Below, piece by piece: positions 35,409 to 44,392 of a stretch of 52,001 nt of DNA. Each line of letters starts with the position of its first letter. Position 1 is the first letter of the stretch. The position numbers and the translations under genes are program-made. The DNA comes from Clostridia bacterium. GTDB lineage: Bacteria; Bacillota_A; Clostridia; Christensenellales; CAG-138. The stretch lies in NCBI GenBank assembly GCA_017556125.1, contig JAFZCW010000022.1, forward strand, positions 1-52,001, read 5' to 3'. The notes under the pieces were generated by a model. It was not told the origin of the DNA, did not search any database, and was given only the letters and a program-made list of their open reading frames with translations.

Positions 35409-37379
35409 TCACATTTTCCCTGCCATCTGTTCGTAAACGGACGGCGCCTTGTTAAAGTCAGCGTTCTCAAAAATATACTCCTTGCGGGGCTGGACCTTGT
35501 CCCCCATCAGGACCGTCACCTTATGCTCCACCTCCGCGGCGTCCTCGATCAGGACGCGGACAAGCGCACGGTTCTGCGGATTCAGCGTCGTTTCCCACAG
35601 CTGTTCCGGATTCATCTCGCCGAGTCCCTTGTACCGCTGTATCGAATATCCCTTCCCGATCTCCGCGGTCGCCTTCTTCAGCTCCGCATCGTCATAGCAG
35701 TAGATATGCCTGTCGCCCTTTGACACCCGGTACAGGGGGGAAAGCCCGATATAGACATGGCCGTCGTTGATCAGTTCCTTCATGTAGCGGTAGAAGAACG
35801 TCAGAAGGATCGCGCGGATGTGCGCGCCGTCCTGATCCGCGTCCGAAAGGATGATCACCTTGTTGTATTTCAGGGAACTGAGGTCAAAATCCTCTCCGAT
35901 CCCCGTTCCCAGGGCGGTGATGATCGACCGGAACTCGTCGTTCTGAAGCACCTGGTCAAGGCGCTTCTTTTCCACGTTCAGCGGTTTGCCCCTGAGCGGC
36001 AGGATGGCCTGGAATTTCCTGTCCCGTCCCTGTTTGGCGCTTCCGCCCGCGCTGTCGCCCTCCACGATGAAAAGCTCGTTGATGGCCGCGTTCCGTCCCG
36101 TGCAGCTGGAGAGCTTGCCGACGAGCGGCGCGTTTTCCAGTTTGTTCTTCTCCCTTGCGGTCGCCTTGGCCTTCCTCGCAGCCTCCCTGACCTTGGCGGC
36201 CTTGACGGCCTTTTCCGCGATCTGGTTGGCGATGTCCGCGTTTTTCAGATTCTCAAGGAACGGCGTCAGCTTTTCCGTAACCACCGCCTCGACGGCCGTT
36301 CTTGCCTCCGTGTTTCCGAGCTTTGTTTTCGTCTGTCCCTCAAACTGGATGGATTTCATCTTCAGCGTGAGAACAGCGGTCATTCCTTCCCGGAAATCCT
36401 CGCCCGAAAGGGGCGCGTCCTTATCCTTCAGGATCCCCTGGCGCCGGCAGTAGTCGTTCATGACTTTGGTGAAGGCCGCCTTGAATCCGGTCTCGTGCGT
36501 GCCGCCTTCCGTTGTGGGGATGTTGTTCACATAGGAGAAAATATTGTCGTTGTACCCGTCATTATGCTGAAAAGCGAACTCCACGATGATCCCGCCGCTC
36601 GAGCCGCTGAAATGAACGGGCGGCTCATAGGCGGGCGTTTTATCTTGGTTCAGATAGGTGATGAAATCCGAAATGCCGCCGTCGTATTTGAATTCGACTG
36701 ATCTGCGCTCCCCGCGCTCCCGCTCGTCGGTCAGCTGGATGAGGACGCCCCTGTTCAGGTAGGCAAGCTCCCGGAGCCTTCTCATGACGGTGTCGTAATT
36801 CATGGAGATCGTTTCAAAAACGCGGTCATCCGGCAGAAATGACACGACCGTTCCCTGTTTTCTGGTGCGTCCGATCTCCGTCAGCGGGTATTTGGGTTTT
36901 CCGGAAGCGATATGTCCTTTCCTGTCCGCTTCGGAGGAAAATTCCATTTTATAGGCGCGGTTGTCACAGTACACTTCCACCGTGAGCCATCGGGAAAGAG
37001 CGTTCACGACGGACGCGCCGACTCCGTGCAGTCCGCCGGAGTATTCGTACGAGGTGTTCTCGAATTTTCCGCCCGCGTGCAGCTGGGTGAAAACCACCTC
37101 GACCGCGGAGACCTTCATCTTCTCATGAATGCCGACGGGGATTCCTCTTCCGTTATCCGTCACCGTGACGGAATTGTCGCGGTGAATGGTCACCGTGACC
37201 TCGCTTGCGTATCCGTTTGCGGCCTCGTCGATCGCGTTGTCCACGATCTCCCACAGGAGATGGTGCAGTCCGCGCTGTCCGGTGGAACCGATATACATGC
37301 CCGGACGCATCCTGACTGCGTCCAGACCTTCCATCACTTTGATATCGTCCGCTGAATAAATTTTCGAATCATTTGCCAT
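35409..37379 (-). CDS. parE: DNA topoisomerase IV subunit B
   Basis: 656 residues from the ATG at 37377-37379, taken because [23 protein letters not shown] fits the family start. GHKL ATPase motifs: [33 protein letters not shown]. The Toprim part has [15 protein letters not shown] and [11 protein letters not shown] with the magnesium acids. Some segments ([10 protein letters not shown]) look GyrB-like, so the split between ParE and GyrB rests partly on the adjoining ParC-like gene. It supplies ATP-driven strand passage. The stop overlaps the parC leader by 12 bases. Confidence 0.85.
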   Translation of the reverse strand: MANDSKIYSADDIKVMEGLDAVRMRPGMYIGSTGQRGLHHLLWEIVDNAIDEAANGYASEVTVTIHRDNSVTVTDNGRGIPVGIHEKMKVSAVEVVFTQLHAGGKFENTSYEYSGGLHGVGASVVNALSRWLTVEVYCDNRAYKMEFSSEADRKGHIASGKPKYPLTEIGRTRKQGTVVSFLPDDRVFETISMNYDTVMRRLRELAYLNRGVLIQLTDERERGERRSVEFKYDGGISDFITYLNQDKTPAYEPPVHFSGSSGGIIVEFAFQHNDGYNDNIFSYVNNIPTTEGGTHETGFKAAFTKVMNDYCRRQGILKDKDAPLSGEDFREGMTAVLTLKMKSIQFEGQTKTKLGNTEARTAVEAVVTEKLTPFLENLKNADIANQIAEKAVKAAKVREAARKAKATAREKNKLENAPLVGKLSSCTGRNAAINELFIVEGDSAGGSAKQGRDRKFQAILPLRGKPLNVEKKRLDQVLQNDEFRSIITALGTGIGEDFDLSSLKYNKVIILSDADQDGAHIRAILLTFFYRYMKELINDGHVYIGLSPLYRVSKGDRHIYCYDDAELKKATAEIGKGYSIQRYKGLGEMNPEQLWETTLNPQNRALVRVLIEDAAEVEHKVTVLMGDKVQPRKEYIFENADFNKAPSVYEQMAGKM

Positions 37380-37442
37380 ATGTGTCGTGTATCCTCGGTC
37401 AATCTTTTTATCCAAACTAGATATATAAGAATAATCCCAGTA

Positions 37443-37451
37443 ATTATACCA
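37443..37451 (-). promoter_or_regulatory. Extended -10 promoter of parE
   Basis: On the minus strand, TGGTATAAT is an extended -10 element (TATAAT at 37443-37448), about 65 bases before the parE start. No convincing -35 box. Confidence 0.5.
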
Positions 37452-37522
37452 TATTTTGTGTTGGAGTCCTTGCGGCACCGCGGAATTAATTAAATATTAA
37501 TAAATAAAAAATATCAAAATTG

Positions 37523-37553
37523 TGGTGACAAATGGGGAAAAGTGGTGTAAACT
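37523..37553 (+). promoter_or_regulatory. mraZ promoter with three MraZ boxes
   Basis: GTGACA (37525-37530) and TAAACT (37548-37553) are 17 bases apart. Three copies of a TGGN box begin at 37523, 37533 and 37543, exactly 10 bases apart, as in known MraZ operators (TGGG repeats on one helix face). They overlap the -35 box and the spacer, so MraZ should repress its own operon. Confidence 0.75.
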
Positions 37554-37615
37554 GATGCTGTATCACTATCACTGCTCATCGGCAGCAGTTTTCATCGGGG
37601 AAGGGGGCGGCATCC

Positions 37616-38062
37616 ATGTTGATCGGCACATATTCGCATGCGCTGGACAGCAAGGGCCGCGTTTTTATTCCCTCAAAATGGCGCGAGACGATCGGGGACA
37701 TGCTGATCGTCATGCACTGGATCCTGCCCGGCCGTGATCAGTGCTGTCTGTTCGCCATGTCTCTCAACGAATGGGACCAGTTCTCGGCACGCCTTTCACA
37801 GCTCCCCATGACCGATATGGCCGCGCAGGAAGTCAAAAGACGTCTGTACGCAAATGCCTCCGCGTGCGAGATCGACAGGCAGGGACGCATCCTGCTTCCC
37901 TCCCAGCTGCGCGAACTAGCGGGGATTCAGTCGGACGCGGCTCTCATCGGCGTGGGCAACAGAATCGAGCTCTGGGACCCCGCCACGCTTGCCCGCCATT
38001 ATGCGGACACGTCCGCCAACTACGGTGACGCGCTTGCGCACCTTGCTCAGATAGGCGTATGA
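37616..38062 (+). CDS. mraZ: Transcriptional regulator MraZ
   Basis: 148 residues with the two AbrB-like halves of MraZ, each with a DxxxR motif: LDSKGRVFIPSKWRE near 10 and IDRQGRILLPSQLRE near 85. It binds repeated TGGG-type boxes and controls the division and wall cluster that it heads. The start follows AAGGGGGCGG. Its last codons overlap the rsmH start (ATGA), giving translational coupling. Confidence 0.95.
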   Translation: MLIGTYSHALDSKGRVFIPSKWRETIGDMLIVMHWILPGRDQCCLFAMSLNEWDQFSARLSQLPMTDMAAQEVKRRLYANASACEIDRQGRILLPSQLRELAGIQSDAALIGVGNRIELWDPATLARHYADTSANYGDALAHLAQIGV

Positions 38063-38994
38063 CATTCCGACATATTCCCGTCATGCTGAATGAGGTCATC
38101 CATTACCTGCAGCCCGAGCGGGGCGGCATCTTTGTAGACGGTACGCTCGGCGGCGGCGGGCATTCAGAGGCGATTCTGAAGCATCTTCCTTCCGGTTCCC
38201 ATCTTTACGGGATCGACCGCGATCCCGAGGCGCTTGAGGCTGCCACCTCCCGTCTTGCCGCTTTTCAGGACCGTTTTACCCCGATTCACGGCAACTTTTT
38301 CGACATGCCCGCACTTCTCCGTCAATTTGACATCAATCACGCGGACGGTATAATATTAGATTTTGGAGTATCCTCTCACCAGCTGGACACTCCCGGCAGG
38401 GGCTTTTCCTACAGGGAAGACGCTCCGCTGGATATGCGCATGGATCAGACCGCTCCGTTCAGCGCGAGGGATCTGGTCAACAGCTATTCCTACGAAGAGC
38501 TCTGCAGGATCCTCTGGGATTACGGCGAGGAGCGGTACGCCTCCAGGATTGCCGACCGGATCGTCCGCGAGCGCGCCGTCCGGCCGATTGAAACGACTGT
38601 TCAGCTGATGGATATCGTATGCGCCGCGATGCCAAAAAAAAGCCGTGCAGAACAGCAGCATCCCGCAAGAAGGACATTCCAGGCGATCCGCATAGAAGTA
38701 AACGGAGAACTGGACGGGCTCAGCGACGCGATCGAGCGCGCCCATGACCTTCTGAATCCGAAAGGTCGCCTTGTGATCCTGACGTTCCACTCGCTGGAGG
38801 ACAGGATCGTAAAACTCGCTTTCAGAAGATTTGAGCATCCGTGCACATGTCCTCCGAAAGCGCCCGTATGCGTCTGCGGGAAAAAGCCGACCGCCGTCAT
38901 ACTGACAAAAAAGCCCGTTACCCCGGGCGAAGAAGAGCTGAAAAACAACCCGCGCGCCTCCAGTTCCAAACTGAGGGCGATTGAGAAACTATAG
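38059..38994 (+). CDS. rsmH: 16S rRNA (cytosine1402-N4)-methyltransferase RsmH
   Basis: 311 residues, start overlapping the mraZ stop. The SAM-binding loop is FVDGTLGGGGHSEAIL near 25 and YGIDRDPEAL near 55; DFGVSSHQLDTPGRGFSY near 105 and FHSLEDRIVK near 240 are family signatures. It methylates C1402 in the ribosomal P site. Second gene of the mraZ operon as in most bacteria; ftsL follows after 27 bases. Confidence 0.96.
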   Translation: MTFRHIPVMLNEVIHYLQPERGGIFVDGTLGGGGHSEAILKHLPSGSHLYGIDRDPEALEAATSRLAAFQDRFTPIHGNFFDMPALLRQFDINHADGIILDFGVSSHQLDTPGRGFSYREDAPLDMRMDQTAPFSARDLVNSYSYEELCRILWDYGEERYASRIADRIVRERAVRPIETTVQLMDIVCAAMPKKSRAEQQHPARRTFQAIRIEVNGELDGLSDAIERAHDLLNPKGRLVILTFHSLEDRIVKLAFRRFEHPCTCPPKAPVCVCGKKPTAVILTKKPVTPGEEELKNNPRASSSKLRAIEKL

Positions 38995-39021
38995 ACAGAC
39001 AGGCAGAAAGGAGGTCCCGGC

Positions 39022-39591
39022 ATGGAAACCCGTTTTCGGAAAGACAGCGGAAATAGGCGTGTTAAAAATGCGGGAACCCTTCTTTATGCCCCGAACAAGG
39101 AAACCGTAGAAGCGCAGGCGATCGATCCCGACACGGGCGAACCTGTGGCATCCGATGCGGTGACCGCCAAAGCTGTGCCGAAGCGCATCGTTGCGCAGAA
39201 AGAAACTTCCGTTCTGGGCTGGATCGGCATCATGTTCAGTGCTTTTCTCGTTGCCGGAATGCTGATATTCATCCTGTCCGGATACGAGCGCATTTCCCGC
39301 GCATACAGCGATATCAACACGCTTAATCAGGAGATCGAGGAAATCAAACTGCACATTTCCGAACTGAACGTCTCGATTGAATGTGCCGTTACGATTGAGC
39401 AGGCGGAAGAGGCTGCCCTGGCGGCAGGCATGACGTATCCGTCTCAGTCACAGATTCTCGTACCCGGCCAGGCGATCCCATCCGGCGGTTTCAGAAGCAG
39501 CGGCTCTGGCACATCCGGCAGCGGAAGCACCGAGCCTTCGGAAACATCAGGCGAACAGGATTCCGGAACCGAGCCGGATGCTGCCGGCTGA
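39022..39591 (+). CDS. ftsL: FtsL/DivIC-like septum protein
   Basis: 189 residues, preceded by AAAGGAGGTCCCGGC, a near-perfect ribosome site. A 63-residue cytoplasmic part, one membrane helix (about 65-85, WIGIMFSAFLVAGMLIFIL) and a short extracellular coiled coil (SDINTLNQEIEEIKLHISELN) give FtsL/DivIC topology. IEQAEEAALAAGMTYPSQSQI matches the end of the coil in the family. A 40-residue Ser/Gly/Thr/Glu tail is extra. Position between rsmH and the PBP gene supports ftsL. It would bridge FtsQ and the FtsW-PBP synthase. Confidence 0.85.
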   Translation: METRFRKDSGNRRVKNAGTLLYAPNKETVEAQAIDPDTGEPVASDAVTAKAVPKRIVAQKETSVLGWIGIMFSAFLVAGMLIFILSGYERISRAYSDINTLNQEIEEIKLHISELNVSIECAVTIEQAEEAALAAGMTYPSQSQILVPGQAIPSGGFRSSGSGTSGSGSTEPSETSGEQDSGTEPDAAG

Positions 39592-39637
39592 TCGGTCTGA
39601 CGCAGTGCGGCCTCGCTGAAAGGGGATTCCAAAAAAC

Positions 39638-41869
39638 TTGGCGGATTCATCCGGGCGGAAAATCAAGCAGAAGCTGGTCATACTGTTCATTATCATGGGC
39701 ATCATCTTCCTTGCCCTGGTTTTTCGTCTGTTTCAGGTCCAGATTTTGAAGGGGGACGAATACGCCGAACGCGCCGCGAGGCAGCAGACGAGAAGCGACA
39801 CCCTGCAGGCGCAGCGCGGCAAGATCCTGGACTCCTCGGATCTGGTCCTGGCGCAGAGCGGCACCTCCTACCGCGTCCTGGTCAACCCCCGGGTCATATC
39901 CGAGTCGGAGCGCGTCCGCATCGCGATCGAAGTCTCCGATGTTCTCGGTCTTGATTATGATTATGTTTATGAACGGGTCTGCCGGACCGAAAAACAGCAG
40001 ATTGTGCTGAAACGGCAGGTGGAAGGCGAAACCATCGATCAGCTGAGAGCGCTCCAGCTCGGCGCGGGCATCAGCTTTTCCACGGACAACAAGCGCTATT
40101 ACCCGATGGGAAAACTGTTTTCTCAGCTGGTCGGGTTCACGGGCACGGACGGCGAAGGCCAGACGGGGATCGAGGCTTCCTATGACAGCTATCTCGCCGG
40201 CAAGAACGGAAAACTGGTCTCGGAAGTGGACAGGAACAAGAACGAGCTGGCGTACGGGGAATCCGAATACATCGCTCCGACGGACGGATATGACATGAAG
40301 CTGACGGTTGATTCCGTCGTCCAGTCCTATCTGGAAGGGGCGGTATCCGACGCCTACAGCATCAACAACGCCAAGCAGACGACCGCCATGATCATGAACC
40401 CGAAGACCGGGGAACTCCTTGCCACCACCTCCTACCCCACATTCGATCTGAACGCTCCTCCCCGGAGCGACGTGGCTGCACTTCTGGAAATGTCCAGAAA
40501 CCGGTGCGTGACCGAAACATATGAGCCCGGGTCCATCTTTAAGCTGTTCGTTCTGGCAGCAGGTCTCGACTGCGGCATCATCAAGCCGGACCAGACGTTC
40601 ACATGCTCCGGATATGAGCAGTACGGACTGAAGAAAAGCTACTGCAGGAATCAGGAAAAGCACGGACGTCAGACCATTGCGGAAGCTCTTGCAAACGACT
40701 GCGACTGCGCGTTCATGCAGATGGCGGAATTGATCGGCGTCAATACGCTGTACGACTACATTTATAAATTCGGATTCGGCGCCGAGACCCACAGCGGCAT
40801 TCCCGGAGAAGATTCCGGAGAGATCCTTCACAGAAAATACATCCGCGCCACCGAACTCGCCGAGCTCGCCTGCGGACGAACGCTGACCGTGACGCCGATG
40901 CAGATGCTTTGCGCGACTTCCGCCCTGGTGAACGGCGGCACGCTTTACAAGCCGTATGTGGTCGACTCCATTACAGACACGGAAGGAAACGTTATTCAGA
41001 AGAACGAGTCGGAAGCCCTGACGAAGGTCATTACCGCTGAAACATCCAAACAGATGTGCGAGCTCATGAAATCCTACATCGAATCCGAATCGGGCTCCAC
41101 CGCTTCCGTCGCCAACTATACGACGGGCGGATTCCCCGGCCTGTCCCACAAATACGATGAGGACGGCAGTGTCTCGGAAACGCGCTTCATATCCTCGTTC
41201 GTGCAGTTTGCTCCGTCCAGCAATCCGGACCTCGTCATGTTCCTGATGATTGACGAACCGCAGGTCCCCGCCTCCTATGCGACTTATCTGTGTTCGCCGG
41301 TCTCGTCCGCCGTCTTCCGGAATCTTCTGAGATACTACACGATCCTTCCGGACAACGGAGGTCTGGAACTCCGCGAGGTGCCCGACGTCGTCGGCATGTC
41401 CGTCAGCGACGCGATCGCCGCGCTGAACAAGGAGCATATCCGGAGCGTTTCGATTGAAGCGGAAGCGGACGCGATCGTCATCCGCCAGATCCCTGCGCCG
41501 GGAACAAACGTCGCGCGCAGCAGCCGCGTGATCCTGTATACTTCCATGACCACCTTCAACTCCCAGGACGTTTTCGTCGAGGAAGTGGAAGTTCCCAATC
41601 TCGCCAACATGCGCCGTCCGGAAGCTTTGGACAAGCTGATGGAGGCAGGTCTTGTTCTGGACTTTGACGAGAACAACTGTACCGGCCTGATCATCGGACA
41701 GTCCATAGAGCCCGGAACGAAAGTGCCCGTAGGCACGACGATCACCGTAACATTCAACGGCTATTATGCCGCAGCCAAAGTCAACTCCCCGGTCCCCGCT
41801 TCCCCGACGCCGGAACCGGCTGCCACGCCCGAACCGGACGATACGTCGGGGGTCACAACCATTAACTAA
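39638..41869 (+). CDS. Division-cluster class B PBP with degenerate SxN and KTG motifs
   Basis: 743 residues from a TTG start (AAAGGGG 12 bases upstream). A membrane helix (11-30) is followed by the PBP dimerisation region, the transpeptidase domain and two PASTA repeats (about 585-645 and 650-715; VPDVVGMSVSDAIAAL and VPNLANMRRPEALDKL). This is the SpoVD/FtsI position of the cluster. The nucleophile motif is intact (YEPGSIFK, Ser299 and Lys302). The SxN motif is replaced by DCD (354-356, ANDCDCAF), and KTG by FPG (499-501, TTGGFPGLS, where relatives have AGKTGTA). No frameshift is seen. Normal D,D-transpeptidation and beta-lactam binding are therefore doubtful. It would still pair with FtsW and FtsL. 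Confidence 0.9.
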   Translation: MADSSGRKIKQKLVILFIIMGIIFLALVFRLFQVQILKGDEYAERAARQQTRSDTLQAQRGKILDSSDLVLAQSGTSYRVLVNPRVISESERVRIAIEVSDVLGLDYDYVYERVCRTEKQQIVLKRQVEGETIDQLRALQLGAGISFSTDNKRYYPMGKLFSQLVGFTGTDGEGQTGIEASYDSYLAGKNGKLVSEVDRNKNELAYGESEYIAPTDGYDMKLTVDSVVQSYLEGAVSDAYSINNAKQTTAMIMNPKTGELLATTSYPTFDLNAPPRSDVAALLEMSRNRCVTETYEPGSIFKLFVLAAGLDCGIIKPDQTFTCSGYEQYGLKKSYCRNQEKHGRQTIAEALANDCDCAFMQMAELIGVNTLYDYIYKFGFGAETHSGIPGEDSGEILHRKYIRATELAELACGRTLTVTPMQMLCATSALVNGGTLYKPYVVDSITDTEGNVIQKNESEALTKVITAETSKQMCELMKSYIESESGSTASVANYTTGGFPGLSHKYDEDGSVSETRFISSFVQFAPSSNPDLVMFLMIDEPQVPASYATYLCSPVSSAVFRNLLRYYTILPDNGGLELREVPDVVGMSVSDAIAALNKEHIRSVSIEAEADAIVIRQIPAPGTNVARSSRVILYTSMTTFNSQDVFVEEVEVPNLANMRRPEALDKLMEAGLVLDFDENNCTGLIIGQSIEPGTKVPVGTTITVTFNGYYAAAKVNSPVPASPTPEPAATPEPDDTSGVTTIN

Positions 41870-41890
41870 CATAGAAATTGAGGTGGCGTT

Positions 41891-43324
41891 ATGCTTTTAT
41901 CCGAACTCGCAATGGCAACCGGTCTCCGCTATACGGGAGAAGACACGGACATCGTGTCGATTGAATATGATTCCCGAAAAGTCAAGCCCGGGAGCATGTT
42001 CTGCTGTATCGTGGGTCTCCTTCTTGACGGGCATGAATTTGCCGAAAAAGCCGTTCAGGCCGGTGCTTCCGCGCTTCTGACGGAACGGCCGCTTCCGTTT
42101 GACGTTCCCCAGATCATAGTGGGAAACGCCCGCAAGTCCATGGCGGAAATGGCGGCCGCCTTCTACGGTTACCCCCAGCGCGAGATGTGCATGATCGGCG
42201 TGACCGGCACGAACGGGAAGACCACCACGACATACATGGTAAAATCCATCGCCGAGCAGGCGGGCAAAAAAGTAGGGATCATCGGGACGATCCGCAATAT
42301 GATCGGAAACGAAAGTCTCCCGACTGACCGCACAACGCCGGAATCCGTTGATCTGTTCCGCCTTCTTCGCCAGATGGCGGACGCCAGGGTCGATATTGTC
42401 GTGATGGAAGTATCCTCCCACGCCCTCGAGCAGTTCCGCGTTCACGGGATCAAATTTGACGCCGCCCTGTTCACGAACCTGACGCAGGACCATCTTGATT
42501 ACCATAAAACCTTCGACAACTATCTGGCCGCGAAGAAAATCCTGTTCCAGAACGCCAAGAAGACGGTCGTGAACATCGACGACCAGTATGCAGGCCGCAT
42601 GATGGAAGGCATCACCGTTCCCTCCCTCTCCTTCGGCATCCGCGACAAGGCGGACATTTCAGCGACCAACATCGACATCACCACAAGCGGCGTCCGGTTT
42701 GATCTCCATACGCCTTCCGGTGACTGCAGGATGAACCTCCCGATCCCGGGTCTGTTCTCCGTCTTCAACGCAATGGGATCTGTCGGTCTCGCACTGTCGG
42801 TCGGACTTCCCCTTTCCTGCATCAAGGACGGTCTCGAATCCATGACAAGCGTTTCCGGGCGCATTGAGGCCGTAACGCCGAAGGACCATCCGTTTTCCGT
42901 TTTCGTCGATTACGCCCATACGCCGGACGCGCTTGAAAACGTGCTGAAAACGATCCACGAATTCGCAAAAAGCAATATCATCTGCGTGTTCGGGTGCGGC
43001 GGCAACAGGGACCGCGCCAAGCGTCCGATCATGGGCGAGATCGCCGGTAGGCTGTCCGATTACGTCATCGTGACCTCCGACAACCCGCGCAACGAGAATC
43101 CGATGGATATCATCGCCTCCATCGAAGACGGGGTCAAACGCTCCGGCACCAAGTATACGTGCATTGAAAACAGGCGGGAAGCGATCGCGAAAGCTATTGG
43201 CATGGCAGAGCCGAATGATGTTATACTGATAGCTGGCAAAGGCCATGAGAACTATCAGGAAATCAATGGTACCAAATACCATTTTGATGACAAAGAGATC
43301 GTAGAGGAGATTCTTCAGAAATAA
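41891..43324 (+). CDS. murE: UDP-MurNAc-tripeptide synthetase MurE
   Basis: 477 residues. The Mur ligase P-loop is GVTGTNGKTTTTYM near 108; EVSSHALEQFRVHGI near 175 and DYAHTPDALENVL near 340 are family motifs. SDNPRNENP near 398 contains DNPR, the motif of enzymes that add meso-diaminopimelate, so the wall probably has meso-DAP stem peptides. ATG preceded by TTGAGGTGGCGTT. mraY starts 6 bases after its stop; the usual murF between them is missing. Confidence 0.95.
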   Translation: MLLSELAMATGLRYTGEDTDIVSIEYDSRKVKPGSMFCCIVGLLLDGHEFAEKAVQAGASALLTERPLPFDVPQIIVGNARKSMAEMAAAFYGYPQREMCMIGVTGTNGKTTTTYMVKSIAEQAGKKVGIIGTIRNMIGNESLPTDRTTPESVDLFRLLRQMADARVDIVVMEVSSHALEQFRVHGIKFDAALFTNLTQDHLDYHKTFDNYLAAKKILFQNAKKTVVNIDDQYAGRMMEGITVPSLSFGIRDKADISATNIDITTSGVRFDLHTPSGDCRMNLPIPGLFSVFNAMGSVGLALSVGLPLSCIKDGLESMTSVSGRIEAVTPKDHPFSVFVDYAHTPDALENVLKTIHEFAKSNIICVFGCGGNRDRAKRPIMGEIAGRLSDYVIVTSDNPRNENPMDIIASIEDGVKRSGTKYTCIENRREAIAKAIGMAEPNDVILIAGKGHENYQEINGTKYHFDDKEIVEEILQK

Positions 43325-43330
43325 GACCGT

Positions 43331-44338
43331 ATGACTACTTTTCTGTTATCCGCCATTGTCGCGTTTGCGATAGTCATGATTACCTGCCCGATCCTTCTCC
43401 CGGTTCTGCACCGTCTGAAATTCGGTCAGACCGAGCGTGAAGACGGCCCCGCCTCCCATCTGAAAAAACAGGGAACGCCCACAATGGGCGGCATCACATT
43501 CATCGGGGCGATCATCATTGCCTCCCTGGCATTCGGGTTTCCCGGCGCCGCCATGCTGCTCCCGGCGATCCTGTGCGCTTTCGGATTCGGAATGCTCGGC
43601 TTTCTGGATGATTTCATCAAGATCAAACTCTCCAGAAACCTCGGCCTGCGCGCATACCAGAAGATCATCTTTCAGGTCGCGCTGTCCCTGATCTTCGCCA
43701 TCTGGGCCTATCTTTCCCCGAACATCGGCTCCTCCCTGTACCTGCCCTTCACAAGCAAGACCATCGACCTGGGGATCTGGTACATTCCGTTTGTCATGTT
43801 CGTCATCATCGCGGAAGTGAATTCTGTGAATCTGACGGACGGGCTGGACGGGCTGTCCTCTTCCGTAACGCTGATCTTTACAGTCGCAATGAGCCTCATC
43901 TTCTCCGTTCTGTCCAGGCAGGCGAACGCGCTCGGTTTCTCCGCGTACGCAACCAACCTGAACAGCATGACTGTCTTCTGCTTCGCCGTCATCGGTTCTC
44001 TTGCCGGATTCCTCTGGTTCAACAGCTATCCCGCGAGGATCTTCATGGGCGACACGGGCTCCATGGCGCTCGGCGGCATCGTCTCCATTCTCGCGATCTG
44101 CTCAAAATCCATCATTCTCCTTCCGTTCATGGGCATCTGCTACGTTGCCTCCGCCGTATCTGTCATACTCCAGGTCGGATCGTATAAACTGCGGCACGGA
44201 AAGCGTATTTTCAAGATGGCTCCGCTTCATCACCATTTCGAGCTGCTGGGCTACCATGAGAGCAAGATCGTCACGATGTACTCGATCGTGACCGCGTTCT
44301 TCTGCGCGGTCTGCCTTCTCGGCTTCTACTGCCGCTGA
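43331..44338 (+). CDS. mraY: Phospho-N-acetylmuramoyl-pentapeptide transferase MraY
   Basis: 335 residues with about ten membrane helices. It transfers phospho-MurNAc-pentapeptide to undecaprenyl phosphate to form lipid I. Signatures: GTPTMGGITFIGAI near 50, FLDDFIKIK near 95 with catalytic Asp residues, NLTDGLDGL near 160, FMGDTGSMALGG near 240 and PLHHHFELLG near 300. It follows murE by 6 bases and is followed by a terminator-like hairpin. Confidence 0.96.
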   Translation: MTTFLLSAIVAFAIVMITCPILLPVLHRLKFGQTEREDGPASHLKKQGTPTMGGITFIGAIIIASLAFGFPGAAMLLPAILCAFGFGMLGFLDDFIKIKLSRNLGLRAYQKIIFQVALSLIFAIWAYLSPNIGSSLYLPFTSKTIDLGIWYIPFVMFVIIAEVNSVNLTDGLDGLSSSVTLIFTVAMSLIFSVLSRQANALGFSAYATNLNSMTVFCFAVIGSLAGFLWFNSYPARIFMGDTGSMALGGIVSILAICSKSIILLPFMGICYVASAVSVILQVGSYKLRHGKRIFKMAPLHHHFELLGYHESKIVTMYSIVTAFFCAVCLLGFYCR

Positions 44339-44352
44339 CACAGTTAATCAGC

Positions 44353-44376
44353 AGGAGGATGATTCCTCCTTTTTTT
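44353..44376 (+). terminator. Intrinsic terminator or attenuator between mraY and murD
   Basis: AGGAGGA-TGAT-TCCTCCT is a perfect seven-base-pair hairpin followed by six T, 14 bases after the mraY stop and 16 before the murD start. Its 5' arm is also a ribosome-site sequence. It would lower transcription into murD. Confidence 0.75.
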
Positions 44377-44392
44377 CATGAAAGGACCTGAA

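Noticed and set aside
32995..37379. gyrA/gyrB as names for the topoisomerase pair
   Set aside because: The A subunit start and degenerate GyrA box fit ParC better, and the pair is away from dnaA/recF; some GyrB-like segments remain, so doubt is noted.
40690..41145. Frameshift or sequencing error as the cause of the lost PBP motifs
   Set aside because: Sequence on both sides of each motif stays in frame and keeps family residues, so substitutions are more likely.
39647..41872. Minus-strand open frame of 741 codons opposite the PBP gene
   Set aside because: Antisense shadow; the plus-strand protein has membrane, PBP and PASTA domains throughout.
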